A DNA stretch of 64,000 bases from Antitrichia curtipendula (Eukaryota; Streptophyta; Bryopsida; Hypnales; Leucodontaceae). Within the stretch, counting starts at the first letter, position 1. Each line of letters begins with the position of its first letter. Both the position numbers and the translations under genes were made by a program. This document shows positions 38,969 through 51,646 of this stretch, piece after piece. The notes under the pieces are model-generated. The model did not search any database, was not told the DNA's origin, and saw nothing but the letters and a program-made list of their open reading frames with translations. The stretch covers positions 15,624,001-15,688,000 of the forward strand of contig OX579637.1 in the NCBI GenBank assembly GCA_951230915.1, written 5' to 3'.

Positions 38969-39150
38969 TCCTTCAAAATGAAATTCTATGACATTTGATG
39001 TTTGACACCATTAATGTACAGATTGGACCTTATTCCCTATTTTTTTGAATGGACGTGCGATTGGATTGCAATTACATATCAAATTAGTATTTGTGGGCAT
39101 TTAAGTACTTGAGGGTAACTATTTGCAGCTTGTACGATTTGTGTGAAGTC
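38969..39150 (+). repeat. P monomer with seven-T run at a domain junction
   Basis: The ccctattttttgg of ordinary P copies reads ccctatttttttgaatgg here, so a P left part continues into an n-type segment, with a cagctt end. Similar copies start at 40418, 40962 and 44946; the last two have gaattgacg instead of gaatggacg. All four sit next to duplication boundaries in this domain. Confidence 0.85.
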
Positions 39151-39512
39151 TCTTTCAAAATGAAATTCTATGACATTTGATGTTTGACACTATTAATGTA
39201 CAGGTTGGACTTATTCTATATTCTTTTGAATGGACGTGCGATTGGATTGCAATTACATATCAAATTAGTATTTGTGGGCATTTAAGTACTTGAGGGTAAC
39301 TATTTGCAACTTGTACGATTTGTGTGAAGTCTCTTTCAAAATGAAATTCTATGACATTTGATGTTTGACACCATTAATGTACAGGTTGGACTTATTCTAT
39401 ATTCTTTTGAATGGACGTGCGATTGGATTGCAATTACATATCAAATTAGTATTTGTGGGCATTTAAGTACTTGAGGGTAACTATTTGCACCTTGTACGAT
39501 TTGTGTGAAGTC

Positions 39513-39694
39513 TCTTTCAAAATGAAATTCTATGACATTTGATGTTTGACACTATTAAAGTACGGATCGGACCTTATTCCCTATTTTTTGGAATTGACGT
39601 GCGATTGGATTGCAATTACATATCAAATTAATATTTGTGCGCATTCAAGTACTTGAGGGTAACTATTTGCAACTTGTACGATTTGTGTGAAGTT
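39513..39694 (+). repeat. Most diverged monomer: P copy with ttaaagtacggatcgg
   Basis: The usual ccattaatgtacagattgg is altered at five or more positions (C41 to T, taatg to taaag, cag to cgg, att to atc) while the rest is ordinary P. Its partner is the copy at 44041. The same ttaaagtac core, with cagattgg, appears in the P copies from 51647 on. This copy may therefore belong to a lineage intermediate between the two P subfamilies, or be a remnant of an older monomer. Confidence 0.8.
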
Positions 39695-39875
39695 TCCTTC
39701 AAAATGAAATTCTATGACATTTGATGTTTGACACCATTAATGTACAGATTGGACTTATTCTATATTCTTTTGAATGGACGTGCGAATGGATTGCAATTAC
39801 ATATCAAATTAATATTTGTGGGCATTGAGGTACTTGAGGGTAACTATTTGCAACTTGTACGATTTGTGTGAAGTC

Positions 39876-40055
39876 TCTTTCAAAATGAAATTCTATGACA
39901 TTTGATGTTTGACACCATTAATGTACAGATGGACTTATTCTATATTCTTTTGAATGGACGTGCGATTGGATTGCAATTACATATCAAATTAGTATTTGTG
40001 GGCATTTAAGTACTTGAGGGTAACTATTTGCAGCTTGTACGATTTGTGTGAAGTC
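39876..40055 (+). repeat. 180-bp monomer with agatgg deletion
   Basis: One T is missing from agattgg, giving a 180-bp unit. The only other 180-bp unit in the window is its partner at 44404-44583. The pair is a clean marker for the 4,528-bp duplication. Confidence 0.92.
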
Positions 40056-40417
40056 TCTTTCAAAATGAAATTCTATGACATTTGATGTTTGACACCATTA
40101 ATGTACAGGTTGGACTTATTCTATATTCTTTTGAATGGACGTGCGATTGGATTGCAATTACATATCAAATTAGTATTTGTGGGCATTTAGGTACTTGAGG
40201 GTAACTATTTGCAACTTGTACGATTTGTCTGAAGTTTCCTTCAAAATGAAATTCTATGACATTTGATGTTTGACACCATTAATGTACAGGTTGGACTTAT
40301 TCTATATTCTTTTGAATGGACGTGCGATTGGATTGCAATTACATATCAAATTAATATTTGTGGGCATTTAGGTACTTGAGGGTAACTATTTGCAACTTGT
40401 ACGATTTGTGTGAAGTT

Positions 40418-41505
40418 TCCTTCAAAATGAAATTCTATGACATTTGATGTTTGACACCATTAATGTACAGATTGGACCTTATTCCCTATTTTTTTGAATG
40501 GACGTGCGATTGGATTGCAATTACATATCAAATTAGTATTTGTGGGCATTTAAGTACTTGAGGGTAACTATTTGCAGCTTGTACGATTTGTGTGAAGTCT
40601 CTTTCAAAATGAAATTCTATGACATTTGATGTTTGACACCATTAATGTACAGGTTGGACTTATTCTATATTCTTTTGAATGGACGTGCGATTGGATTGCA
40701 ATTACATATCAAATTAGTATTTGTGGGCATATAAGTACTTGAGGGTAACTATTTGCAACTTGTACGATTTGTGTGAAGTCTCTTTCAAAATGAAATTCTA
40801 TGACATTTGATGTTTGACACCATTAATGTACAGGTTGGACTTATTCTATATTCTTTTGAATGGACGTGCGATTGGATTGCAATTACATATCAAATTAGTA
40901 TTTGTGGGCATTTAAGTACTTGAGGGTAACTATTTGCAACTTGTACGATTTGTGTGAAGTTTCCTTCAAAATGAAATTCTATGACATTTGATGTTTGACA
41001 CCATTAATGTACAGATTGGACCTTATTCCCTATTTTTTTGAATTGACGTGCGATTGGATTGCAATTACATATCAAATTAGTATTTGTGGGCATTTAAGTA
41101 CTTGAGGGTAACTATTTGCAGCTTGTACGATTTGTGTGAAGTCTCTTTCAAAATGAAATTCTATGACATTTGATGTTTGACACCATTAATGTACAGGTTG
41201 GACTTATTCTATATTCTTTTGAATGGACGTGCGATTGGATTGCAATTACATATCAAATTAGTATTTGTGGGCATTTAAGTACTTGAGGGTAACTATTTGC
41301 AACTTGTACGATTTGTGTGAAGTCTCTTTCAAAATGAAATTCTATGACATTTGATGTTTGACACCATTAATGTACAGGTTGGACTTATTCTATATTCTTT
41401 TGAATGGACGTGCGATTGGATTGCAATTACATATCAAATTAGTATTTGTGGGCATTTAAGTACTTGAGGGTAACTATTTGCAACTTGTACGATTTGTATG
41501 AAGTC
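40418..41505 (+). repeat. Three-monomer tandem duplication (544-bp step)
   Basis: Units at 40418 and 40962 are both T-lead seven-T P copies ending in cagctt, each followed by two n copies. The first half has catataag and gaatggacg; the second has catttaag and gaattgacg. In the distant partner (44946) catataag occurs together with gaattgacg, so the partner combines markers of the two halves. This suggests exchange, or a point change after duplication. Confidence 0.82.
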
Positions 41506-43496
41506 TCTTTCAAAATGAAATTCTATGACATTTGATGTTTGACACCATTAATGTACAGGTTGGACTTATTCTATATTCTTTTGAATGGACGTGCGATTGG
41601 ATTGCAATTACATATCAAATTAGTATTTGTGGGCATTTAAGTACTTGAGGGTAACTATTTGCAACTTGTACGATTTGTATGAAGTCTCTTTCAAAATGAA
41701 ATTCTATGACATTTGATGTTTGACACCATTAATGTACAGGTTGGACTTATTCTATATTCTTTTGAATGGACGTGCGATTGGATTGCAATTACATATCAAA
41801 TTAGTATTTGTGGGCATTTAAGTACTTGAGGGTAACTATTTGCAACTTGTACGATTTGTATGAAGTCTCTTTCAAAATGAAATTCTATGACATTTGATGT
41901 TTGACACCATTAATGTACAGAATGGACTTATTCTATATTCTTTTGAATGGACGTGCGAATGGATTGCAATTACATATCAAATTAGTATTTGTGGGCATTT
42001 AAGTACTTGAGGGTAACTATTTGCAGCTTGTACGATTTGTGTGAAGTCTCTTTCAAAATGAAATTCTATGACATTTGATGTTTGACACCATTAATGTACA
42101 GGTTGGACTTATTCTATATTCTTTTGAATGGACGTGCGATTGGATTGCAATTACATATCAAATTAGTATTTGTGGGCATTTAAGTACTTGAGGGTAACTA
42201 TTTGCAACTTGTACGATTTGTATGAAGTCTCTTTCAAAATGAAATTCTATGACATTTGATGTTTGACACCATTAATGTACAGGTTGGACTTATTCTATAT
42301 TCTTTTGAATGGACGTGCGATTGGATTGCAATTACATATCAAATTAGTATTTGTGGGCATTTAAGTACTTGAGGGTAACTATTTGCAACTTGTACGATTT
42401 GTATGAAGTCTCTTTCAAAATGAAATTCTATGACATTTGATGTTTGACACCATTAATGTACAGGTTGGACTTATTCTATATTCTTTTGAATGGACGTGCG
42501 ATTGGATTGCAATTACATATCAAATTAGTATTTGTGGGCATTTAAGTACTTGAGGGTAACTATTTGCAACTTGTACGATTTGTATGAAGTCTCTTTCAAA
42601 ATGAAATTCTATGACATTTGATGTTTGACACCATTAATGTACAGGTTGGACTTATTCTATATTCTTTTGAATGGACGTGCGATTGGATTGCAATTACATA
42701 TCAAATTAGTATTTGTGGGCATTTAAGTACTTGAGGGTAACTATTTGCAACTTGTACGATTTGTATGAAGTCTCTTTCAAAATGAAATTCTATGACATTT
42801 GATGTTTGACACCATTAATGTACAGGTTGGACTTATTCTATATTCTTTTGAATGGACGTGCGATTGGATTGCAATTACATATCAAATTAGTATTTGTGGG
42901 CATTTAAGTACTTGAGGGTAACTATTTGCAACTTGTACGATTTGTATGAAGTCTCTTTCAAAATGAAATTCTATGACATTTGATGTTTGACACCATTAAT
43001 GTACAGGTTGGACTTATTCTATATTCTTTTGAATGGACGTGCGATTGGATTGCAATTACATATCAAATTAGTATTTGTGGGCATTTAAGTACTTGAGGGT
43101 AACTATTTGCAACTTGTACGATTTGTATGAAGTCTCTTTCAAAATGAAATTCTATGACATTTGATGTTTGACACCATTAATGTACAGGTTGGACTTATTC
43201 TATATTCTTTTGAATGGACGTGCGATTGGATTGCAATTACATATCAAATTAGTATTTGTGGGCATTTAAGTACTTGAGGGTAACTATTTGCAGCTTGTAC
43301 GATTTGTGTGAAGTCTCTTTCAAAATGAAATTCTATGACATTTGATGTTTGACACCATTAATGTACAGGTTGGACTTATTCTATATTCTTTTGAATGGAC
43401 GTGCGATTGGATTGCAATTACATATCAAATTAGTATTTGTGGGCATTTAAGTACTTGAGGGTAACTATTTGCAACTTGTACGATTTGTATGAAGTC
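41144..43496 (+). repeat. Homogenised run of 13 n monomers
   Basis: Thirteen successive 181-bp copies, all but one aggttgg n type. Six in a row (42049-43134) looked identical to me by eye. The only departures are one cagaatgg/cgaatgg cagctt copy (41868), another cagctt copy (43135) and differences at position 174. There are no P, Q or R copies. This is the lowest-diversity stretch in the window. Confidence 0.88.
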
Positions 43497-43678
43497 TCTT
43501 TCAAAATGAAATTCTATGACATTTGATGTTTGACACCATTAATATACAGGTTGGACTTATTCTTCTATTCTTTGGAATCGACGTGCGATTGGATTGCAAT
43601 TACATATCAAATTAGTATTTGTGGGCATTTAAGTACTTGAGGGTAACTATTTGCAGCTTGTACGATTTGTGTGAAGTC
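43497..43678 (+). repeat. Q monomer at the duplication junction
   Basis: This Q copy of the aatcgacg form has a unique ccattaatatacagg and is the unit immediately left of the second 4,528-bp block. Its right half (caaattagt, cagctt) matches the right half of the unit at 38969, which is left of the first block. The duplication breakpoint therefore lies inside this unit, around 43575-43660. Confidence 0.8.
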
Positions 43679-45489
43679 TCTTTCAAAATGAAATTCTATG
43701 ACATTTGATGTTTGACACTATTAATGTACAGGTTGGACTTATTCTATATTCTTTTGAATGGACGTGCGATTGGATTGCAATTACATATCAAATTAGTATT
43801 TGTGGGCATTTAAGTACTTGAGGGTAACTATTTGCAACTTGTACGATTTGTGTGAAGTCTCTTTCAAAATGAAATTCTATGACATTTGATGTTTGACACC
43901 ATTAATGTACAGGTTGGACTTATTCTATATTCTTTTGAATGGACGTGCGATTGGATTGCAATTACATATCAAATTAGTATTTGTGGGCATTTAAGTACTT
44001 GAGGGTAACTATTTGCACCTTGTACGATTTGTGTGAAGTCTCTTTCAAAATGAAATTCTATGACATTTGATGTTTGACACTATTAAAGTACGGATCGGAC
44101 CTTATTCCCTATTTTTTGGAATTGACGTGCGATTGGATTGCAATTACATATCAAATTAATATTTGTGCGCATTTAAGTACTTGAGGGTAACTATTTGCAA
44201 CTTGTACGATTTGTGTGAAGTTTCCTTCAAAATGAAATTCTATGACATTTGATGTTTGACACCATTAATGTACAGATTGGACTTATTCTATATTCTTTTG
44301 AATGGACGTGCGAATGGATTGCAATTACATATCAAATTAATATTTGTGGGCATTGAGGTACTTGAGGGTAACTATTTGCAACTTGTACGATTTGTGTGAA
44401 GTCTCTTTCAAAATGAAATTCTATGACATTTGATGTTTGACACCATTAATGTACAGATGGACTTATTCTATATTCTTTTGAATGGACGTGCGATTGGATT
44501 GCAATTACATATCAAATTAGTATTTGTGGGCATTTAAGTACTTGAGGGTAACTATTTGCAGCTTGTACGATTTGTGTGAAGTCTCTTTCAAAATGAAATT
44601 CTATGACATTTGATGTTTGACACCATTAATGTACAGGTTGGACTTATTCTATATTCTTTTGAATGGACGTGCGATTGGATTGCAATTACATATCAAATTA
44701 GTATTTGTGGGCATTTAGGTACTTGAGGGTAACTATTTGCAACTTGTACGATTTGTCTGAAGTTTCCTTCAAAATGAAATTCTATGACATTTGATGTTTG
44801 ACACCATTAATGTACAGGTTGGACTTATTCTATATTCTTTTGAATGGACGTGCGATTGGATTGCAATTACATATCAAATTAATATTTGTGGGCATTTAGG
44901 TACTTGAGGGTAACTATTTGCAACTTGTACGATTTGTGTGAAGTTTCCTTCAAAATGAAATTCTATGACATTTGATGTTTGACACCATTAATGTACAGAT
45001 TGGACCTTATTCCCTATTTTTTTGAATTGACGTGCGATTGGATTGCAATTACATATCAAATTAGTATTTGTGGGCATTTAAGTACTTGAGGGTAACTATT
45101 TGCAGCTTGTACGATTTGTGTGAAGTCTCTTTCAAAATGAAATTCTATGACATTTGATGTTTGACACCATTAATGTACAGGTTGGACTTATTCTATATTC
45201 TTTTGAATGGACGTGCGATTGGATTGCAATTACATATCAAATTAGTATTTGTGGGCATATAAGTACTTGAGGGTAACTATTTGCAACTTGTACGATTTGT
45301 GTGAAGTCTCTTTCAAAATGAAATTCTATGACATTTGATGTTTGACACCATTAATGTACAGGTTGGACTTATTCTATATTCTTTTGAATGGACGTGCGAT
45401 TGGATTGCAATTACATATCAAATTAGTATTTGTGGGCATTTAAGTACTTGAGGGTAACTATTTGCAACTTGTACGATTTGTATGAAGTC
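43679..45489 (+). repeat. Ten-monomer block, copy 2 of the 4,528-bp-offset duplication
   Basis: Same length (1,811 bp) and unit order as 39151-40961. Differences seen: catttaag for cattcaag in the third unit, gaattgacg for gaatggacg in the P copy at 44946, and tgtatg for tgtgtg at the very end. After 45489 the units return to plain n, whereas after 40961 another P follows. Confidence 0.93.
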
Positions 45490-46213
45490 TCTTTCAAAAT
45501 GAAATTCTATGACATTTGATGTTTGACACCATTAATGTACAGGTTGGACTTATTCTATATTCTTTTGAATGGACGTGCGATTGGATTGCAATTACATATC
45601 AAATTAGTATTTGTGGGCATTTAAGTACTTGAGGGTAACTATTTGCAACTTGTACGATTTGTATGAAGTCTCTTTCAAAATGAAATTCTATGACATTTGA
45701 TGTTTGACACCATTAATGTACAGGTTGGACTTATTCTATATTCTTTTGAATGGACGTGCGATTGGATTGCAATTACATATCAAATTAATATTTGTGGGCA
45801 TTTAAGTACTTGAGGGTAACTATTTGCAACTTGTACGATTTGTATGAAGTCTCTTTCAAAATGAAATTCTATGACATTTGATGTTTGACACCATTAATGT
45901 ACAGGTTGGACTTATTCTATATTCTTTTGAATGGACGTGCGATTGGATTGCAATTACATATCAAATTAGTATTTGTGGGCATTTAAGTACTTGAGGGTAA
46001 CTATTAGCAACTTGTACGATTTGTATGAAGTCTCTTTCAAAATGAAATTCTATGACATTTGATGTTTGACACCATTAATGTACAGGTTGGACTTATTCTA
46101 TATTCTTTTGAATGGACGTGCGATTGGATTGCAATTACATATCAAATTAGTATTTGTGGGCATTTAAGTACTTGAGGGTAACTATTTGCAACTTGTACGA
46201 TTTGTATGAAGTC
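45490..46213 (+). repeat. Four plain n monomers
   Basis: Four 181-bp aggttgg n copies ending in tgtatg. Singletons are caaattaat in the copy at 45671 and ctattagcaac in the copy at 45852. They resemble the run at 41325-41867 and lead into the dimeric domain, as that run leads to the copy at 41868. Confidence 0.85.
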
Positions 46214-48928
46214 TCTTTCAAAATGAAATTCTATGACATTTGATGTTTGACACCATTAATGTACAGAATGGACTTATTCTATATTCTTTTGAATGGACGT
46301 GCGAATGGATTGCAATTACATATCAAATTAGTATTTGTGGGCATTTAAGTACTTGAGGGTAACTATTTGCAGCTTGTACGATTTGTGTGAAGTCTCTTTC
46401 AAAATGAAATTCTATGACATTTGATGTTTGACACCATTAATGTACAGGTTGGACTTATTCTATATTCTTTTGAATGGACGTGCGATTGGATTGCAATTAC
46501 ATATCAAATTAGTATTTGTGGGCATTTAAGTACTTGAGGGTAACTATTTGCAACTTGTACGATTTGTATGAAGTCTCTTTCAAAATGAAATTCTATGACA
46601 TTTGATGTTTGACACCATTAATGTACAGAATGGACTTATTCTATATTCTTTTGAATGGACGTGCGAATGGATTGCAATTACATATCAAATTAGTATTTGT
46701 GGGCATTTAAGTACTTGAGGGTAACTATTTGCAACTTGTACGATTTGTATGAAGTCTCTTTCAAAATGAAATTCTATGACATTTGATGTTTGACACCATT
46801 AATGTACAGGTTGGACTTATTCTATATTCTTTTGAATGGACGTGCGATTGGATTGCAATTACATATCAAATTAGTATTTGTGGGCATTTAAGTACTTGAG
46901 GGTAACTATTTGCAACTTGTACGATTTGTATGAAGTCTCTTTCAAAATGAAATTCTATGACATTTGATGTTTGACACCATTAATGTACAGAATGGACTTA
47001 TTCTATATTCTTTTGAATGGACGTGCGAATGGATTGCAATTACATATCAAATTAGTATTTGTGGGCATTTAAGTACTTGAGGGTAACTATTTTCAGCTTG
47101 TACGATTTGTGTGAAGTCTCTTTCAAAATGAAATTCTATGACATTTGATGTTTGACACCATTAATGTACAGGTTGGACTTATTCTATATTCTTTTGAATG
47201 GACGTGCGATTGGATTGCAATTACATATCAAATTAGTATTTGTGGGCATTTAAGTACTTGAGGGTAACTATTTGCAACTTGTACGATTTGTATGAAGTCT
47301 CTTTCAAAATGAAATTCTATGACATTTGATGTTTGACACCATTAATGTACAGAATGGACTTATTCTATATTCTTTTGAATGGACGTGCGAATGGATTGCA
47401 ATTACATATCAAATTAGTATTTGTGGGCATTTAAGTACTTGAGGGTAACTATTTGCAGCTTGTACGATTTGTGTGAAGTCTCTTTCAAAATGAAATTCTA
47501 TGACATTTGATGTTTGACACCATTAATGTACAGGTTGGACTTATTCTATATTCTTTTGAATGGACGTGCGATTGGATTGCAATTACATATCAAATTAGTA
47601 TTTGTGGGCATTTAAGTACTTGAGGGTAACTATTTGCAACTTGTACGATTTGTATGAAGTCTCTTTCAAAATGAAATTCTATGACATTTGATGTTTGACA
47701 CCATTAATGTACAGGTTGGACTTATTCTATATTCTTTTGAATGGACGTGCGATTGGATTGCAATTACATATCAAATTAGTATTTGTGGGCATTTAAGTAC
47801 TTGAGGGTAACTATTTGCAGCTTGTACGATTTGTGTGAAGTCTCTTTCAAAATGAAATTCTATGACATTTGATGTTTGACACCATTAATGTACAGGTTGG
47901 ACTTATTCTATATTCTTTTGAATGGACGTGCGATTGGATTGCAATTACATATCAAATTAGTATTTGTGGGCATTTAAGTACTTGAGGGTAACTATTTGCA
48001 ACTTGTACGATTTGTATGAAGTCTCTTTCAAAATGAAATTCTATGACATTTGATGTTTGACACCATTAATGTACAGAATGGACTTATTCTATATTCTTTT
48101 GAATGGACGTGCGAATGGATTGCAATTACATATCAAATTAGTATTTGTGGGCATTTAAGTACTTGAGGGTAACTATTTGCAACTTGTACGATTTGTGTGA
48201 AGTCTCTTTCAAAATGAAATTCTATGACATTTGATGTTTGACACCATTAATGTACAGGTTGGACTTATTCTATATTCTTTTGAATGGACGTGCGATTGGA
48301 TTGCAATTACATATCAAATTAGTATTTGTGGGCATTTAAGTACTTGAGGGTAACTATTTGCAACTTGTACGATTTGTATGAAGTCTCTTTCAAAATGAAA
48401 TTCTATGACATTTGATGTTTGACACCATTAATGTACAGAATGGACTTATTCTATATTCTTTTGAATGGACGTGCGAATGGATTGCAATTACATATCAAAT
48501 TAGTATTTGTGGGCATTTAAGTACTTGAGGGTAACTATTTGCAGCTTGTACGATTTGTGTGAAGTCTCTTTCAAAATGAAATTCTATGACATTTGATGTT
48601 TGACACCATTAATGTACAGGTTGGACTTATTCTATATTCTTTTGAATGGACGTGCGATTGGATTGCAATTACATATCAAATTAGTATTTGTGGGCATTTA
48701 AGTACTTGAGGGTAACTATTTGCAACTTGTACGATTTGTATGAAGTCTCTTTCAAAATGAAATTCTATGACATTTGATGTTTGACACCATTAATGTACAG
48801 AATGGACTTATTCTATATTCTTTTGAATGGACGTGCGAATGGATTGCAATTACATATCAAATTAGTATTTGTGGGCATTTAAGTACTTGAGGGTAACTAT
48901 TTGCAGCTTGTACGATTTGTGTGAAGTC
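46214..48928 (+). repeat. Dimeric HOR, 362-bp period
   Basis: A cagaatgg/cgaatgg copy, usually ending cagctt, alternates with an aggttgg n copy ending tgtatg. The cagaatgg marker falls at 46266, 46628, 46990, 47352, 48076, 48438 and 48800, all multiples of 362 bp apart. At 47662, where a cagaatgg copy is expected, an n copy with cagctt stands instead. That copy looks converted in its left half only. One unit has ttttcagctt at about 47091. Confidence 0.93.
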
Positions 48929-49292
48929 TCTTTCAAAATGAAATTCTATGACATTTGATGTTTGACACCATTAATGTACAGGTTGGACTTATTCTTCTAT
49001 TCTTTTGAATGGACGTGCGATTGAATTGCAATTACATATCAAATTAATATTTGTGCGCATTTAAGTACTTGAGGGTAACTATTTGCAACTTGTACGATTT
49101 GTGTGAAGTCTGTTTCAAAATGAAATTCTATAACATTTGATGTTTGACACCATTAATGTACAGATTGGTCCTTATTCCCTATTTTTTGGAATTGACGTGC
49201 GATTGGATTGCAATTACATATCAAATTAGTATTTGTGCGCATTTAAGTACTTGAAGGTAACTATTTGCAACTTGTACGATTTGTATGAAGTC
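48929..49292 (+). repeat. Diverged Q + P pair interrupting the homogenised core
   Basis: The Q copy at 48929 (gattgaattg, gcgcattt) resembles those of the first 11 kb except that it has gagggtaac. The P copy at 49111 is unusual: ctataaca in the otherwise fixed box, gattggtcc, gcgcattt and tgaaggtaac. The pair looks like an island of old or distant units left in a young neighbourhood. Confidence 0.82.
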
Positions 49293-49835
49293 TGTTTCAA
49301 AATGAAATTCTATGACATTTGATGTTTGACACCATTAATGTACAGGTTGGACTTATTCTATATTCTTTTGAATGGACGTGCGATTGGATTGCAATTACAT
49401 ATCAAATTAGTATTTGTGGGCATTTAAGTACTTGAGGGTAACTATTTGCAACTTGTACGATTTGTATGAAGTCTGTTTCAAAATGAAATTCTATGACATT
49501 TGATGTTTGACACCATTAATGTACAGGTTGGACTTATTCTATATTCTTTTGAATGGACGTGCGATTGGATTGCAATTACATATCAAATTAGTATTTGTGG
49601 GCATTTAAGTACTTGAGGGTAACTATTTGCAACTTGTACGATTTGTATGAAGTCTCTTTCAAAATGAAATTCTATGACATTTGATGTTTGACACCATTAA
49701 TGTACAGGTTGGACTTATTCTATATTCTTTTGAATGGACGTGCGATTGGATTGCAATTACATATCAAATTAGTATTTGTGGGCATTTAAGTACTTGAGGG
49801 TAACTATTTGCAACTTGTACGATTTGTATGAAGTC
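49293..49835 (+). repeat. Three plain n monomers
   Basis: Two G-lead n copies ending in tgtatg and one tctctttc-lead n copy. G-lead followed by tgtatg is otherwise uncommon in the adjacent core. No other content. Confidence 0.82.
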
Positions 49836-51646
49836 TCTTTCAAAATGAAATTCTATGACATTTGATGTTTGACACCATTAATGTACAGAATGGACTTATT
49901 CTATATTCTTTTGAATGGACGTGCGAATGGATTGCAATTACATATCAAATTAGTATTTGTGGGCATTTAAGTACTTGAGGGTAACTATTTGCAGCTTGTA
50001 CGATTTGTGTGAAGTCTCTTTCAAAATGAAATTCTATGACATTTGATGTTTGACACCATTAATGTACAGGTTGGACTTATTCTATATTCTTTTGAATGGA
50101 CGTGCGATTGGATTGCAATTACATATCAAATTAGTATTTGTGGGCATTTAAGTACTTGAGGGTAACTATTTGCAACTTGTACGATTTGTATGAAGTCTCT
50201 TTCAAAATGAAATTCTATGACATTTGATGTTTGACACCATTAATGTACAGGTTGGACTTATTCTATATTCTTTTGAATGGACGTGCGATTGGATTGCAAT
50301 TACATATCAAATTAGTATTTGTGGGCATTTAAGTACTTGAGGGTAACTATTTGCAGCTTGTACGATTTGTGTGAAGTCTCTTTCAAAATGAAATTCTATG
50401 ACATTTGATGTTTGACACCATTAATGTACAGGTTGGACTTATTCTATATTCTTTTGAATGGACGTGCGATTGGATTGCAATTACATATCAAATTAGTATT
50501 TGTGGGCATTTAAGTACTTGAGGGTAACTATTTGCAACTTGTACGATTTGTATGAAGTCTCTTTCAAAATGAAATTCTATGACATTTGATGTTTGACACC
50601 ATTAATGTACAGGTTGGACTTATTCTTCTATTCTTTGGAATCGACGTGCGATTGAATTGCAATTACATATCAAATTAATATTTGTGCGCATTTAAGTACT
50701 TGAGGGTAACTATTTGCAACTTGTACGATTTGTATGAAGTCTCTTTCAAAATGAAATTCTATGACATTTGATGTTTGACACCATTAATGTACAGAATGGA
50801 CTTATTCTATATTCTTTTGAATGGACGTGCGAATGGATTGCAATTACATATCAAATTAGTATTTGTGGGCATTTAAGTACTTGAGGGTAACTATTTGCAG
50901 CTTGTACGATTTGTGTGAAGTCTCTTTCAAAATGAAATTCTATGACATTTGATGTTTGACACCATTAATGTACAGGTTGGACTTATTCTATATTCTTTTG
51001 AATGGACGTGCGATTGGATTGCAATTACATATCAAATTAGTATTTGTGGGCATTTAAGTACTTGAGGGTAACTATTTGCAACTTGTACGATTTGTATGAA
51101 GTCTCTTTCAAAATGAAATTCTATGACATTTGATGTTTGACACCATTAATGTACAGGTTGGACTTATTCTATATTCTTTTGAATGGACGTGCGATTGGAT
51201 TGCAATTACATATCAAATTAGTATTTGTGGGCATTTAAGTACTTGAGGGTAACTATTTGCAGCTTGTACGATTTGTGTGAAGTCTCTTTCAAAATGAAAT
51301 TCTATGACATTTGATGTTTGACACCATTAATGTACAGGTTGGACTTATTCTATATTCTTTTGAATGGACGTGCGATTGGATTGCAATTACATATCAAATT
51401 AGTATTTGTGGGCATTTAAGTACTTGAGGGTAACTATTTGCAACTTGTACGATTTGTATGAAGTCTCTTTCAAAATGAAATTCTATGACATTTGATGTTT
51501 GACACCATTAATGTACAGGTTGGACTTATTCTATATTCTTTTGAATGGACGTGCGATTGGATTGCAATTACATATCAAATTAGTATTTGTGGGCATTTAA
51601 GTACTTGAGGGTAACTATTTGCAACATGTACGATTTGTCTGAAGTC
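49836..51646 (+). repeat. Five-monomer HOR, two copies (906-bp step)
   Basis: Order in the first copy (49836-50741): cagaatgg cagctt, n, n cagctt, n, Q of the aatcgacg form. The second copy (50742-51646) repeats the first four units and ends in an n copy with aacatg and tgtctg instead of Q. The cagaatgg markers at 49888 and 50794 are 906 bp apart. The block seems to be the dimer of 46214-48928 extended by one Q unit. Confidence 0.88.

Larger units (their letters stand above)
39151..40961 (+). repeat. Ten-monomer block, copy 1 of a 4,528-bp-offset duplication
   Basis: The units carry many rare markers: cactatt (39186), gcaccttg (about 39487), cactattaaagtacggatcgg across 39550-39570, cattgagg, a one-base deletion agatgg (39928), tgtctg with a T-lead follower, and catataag (40728). 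Each recurs exactly 4,528 bp later. A private change is gcgcattcaag at about 39641. Confidence 0.93.
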
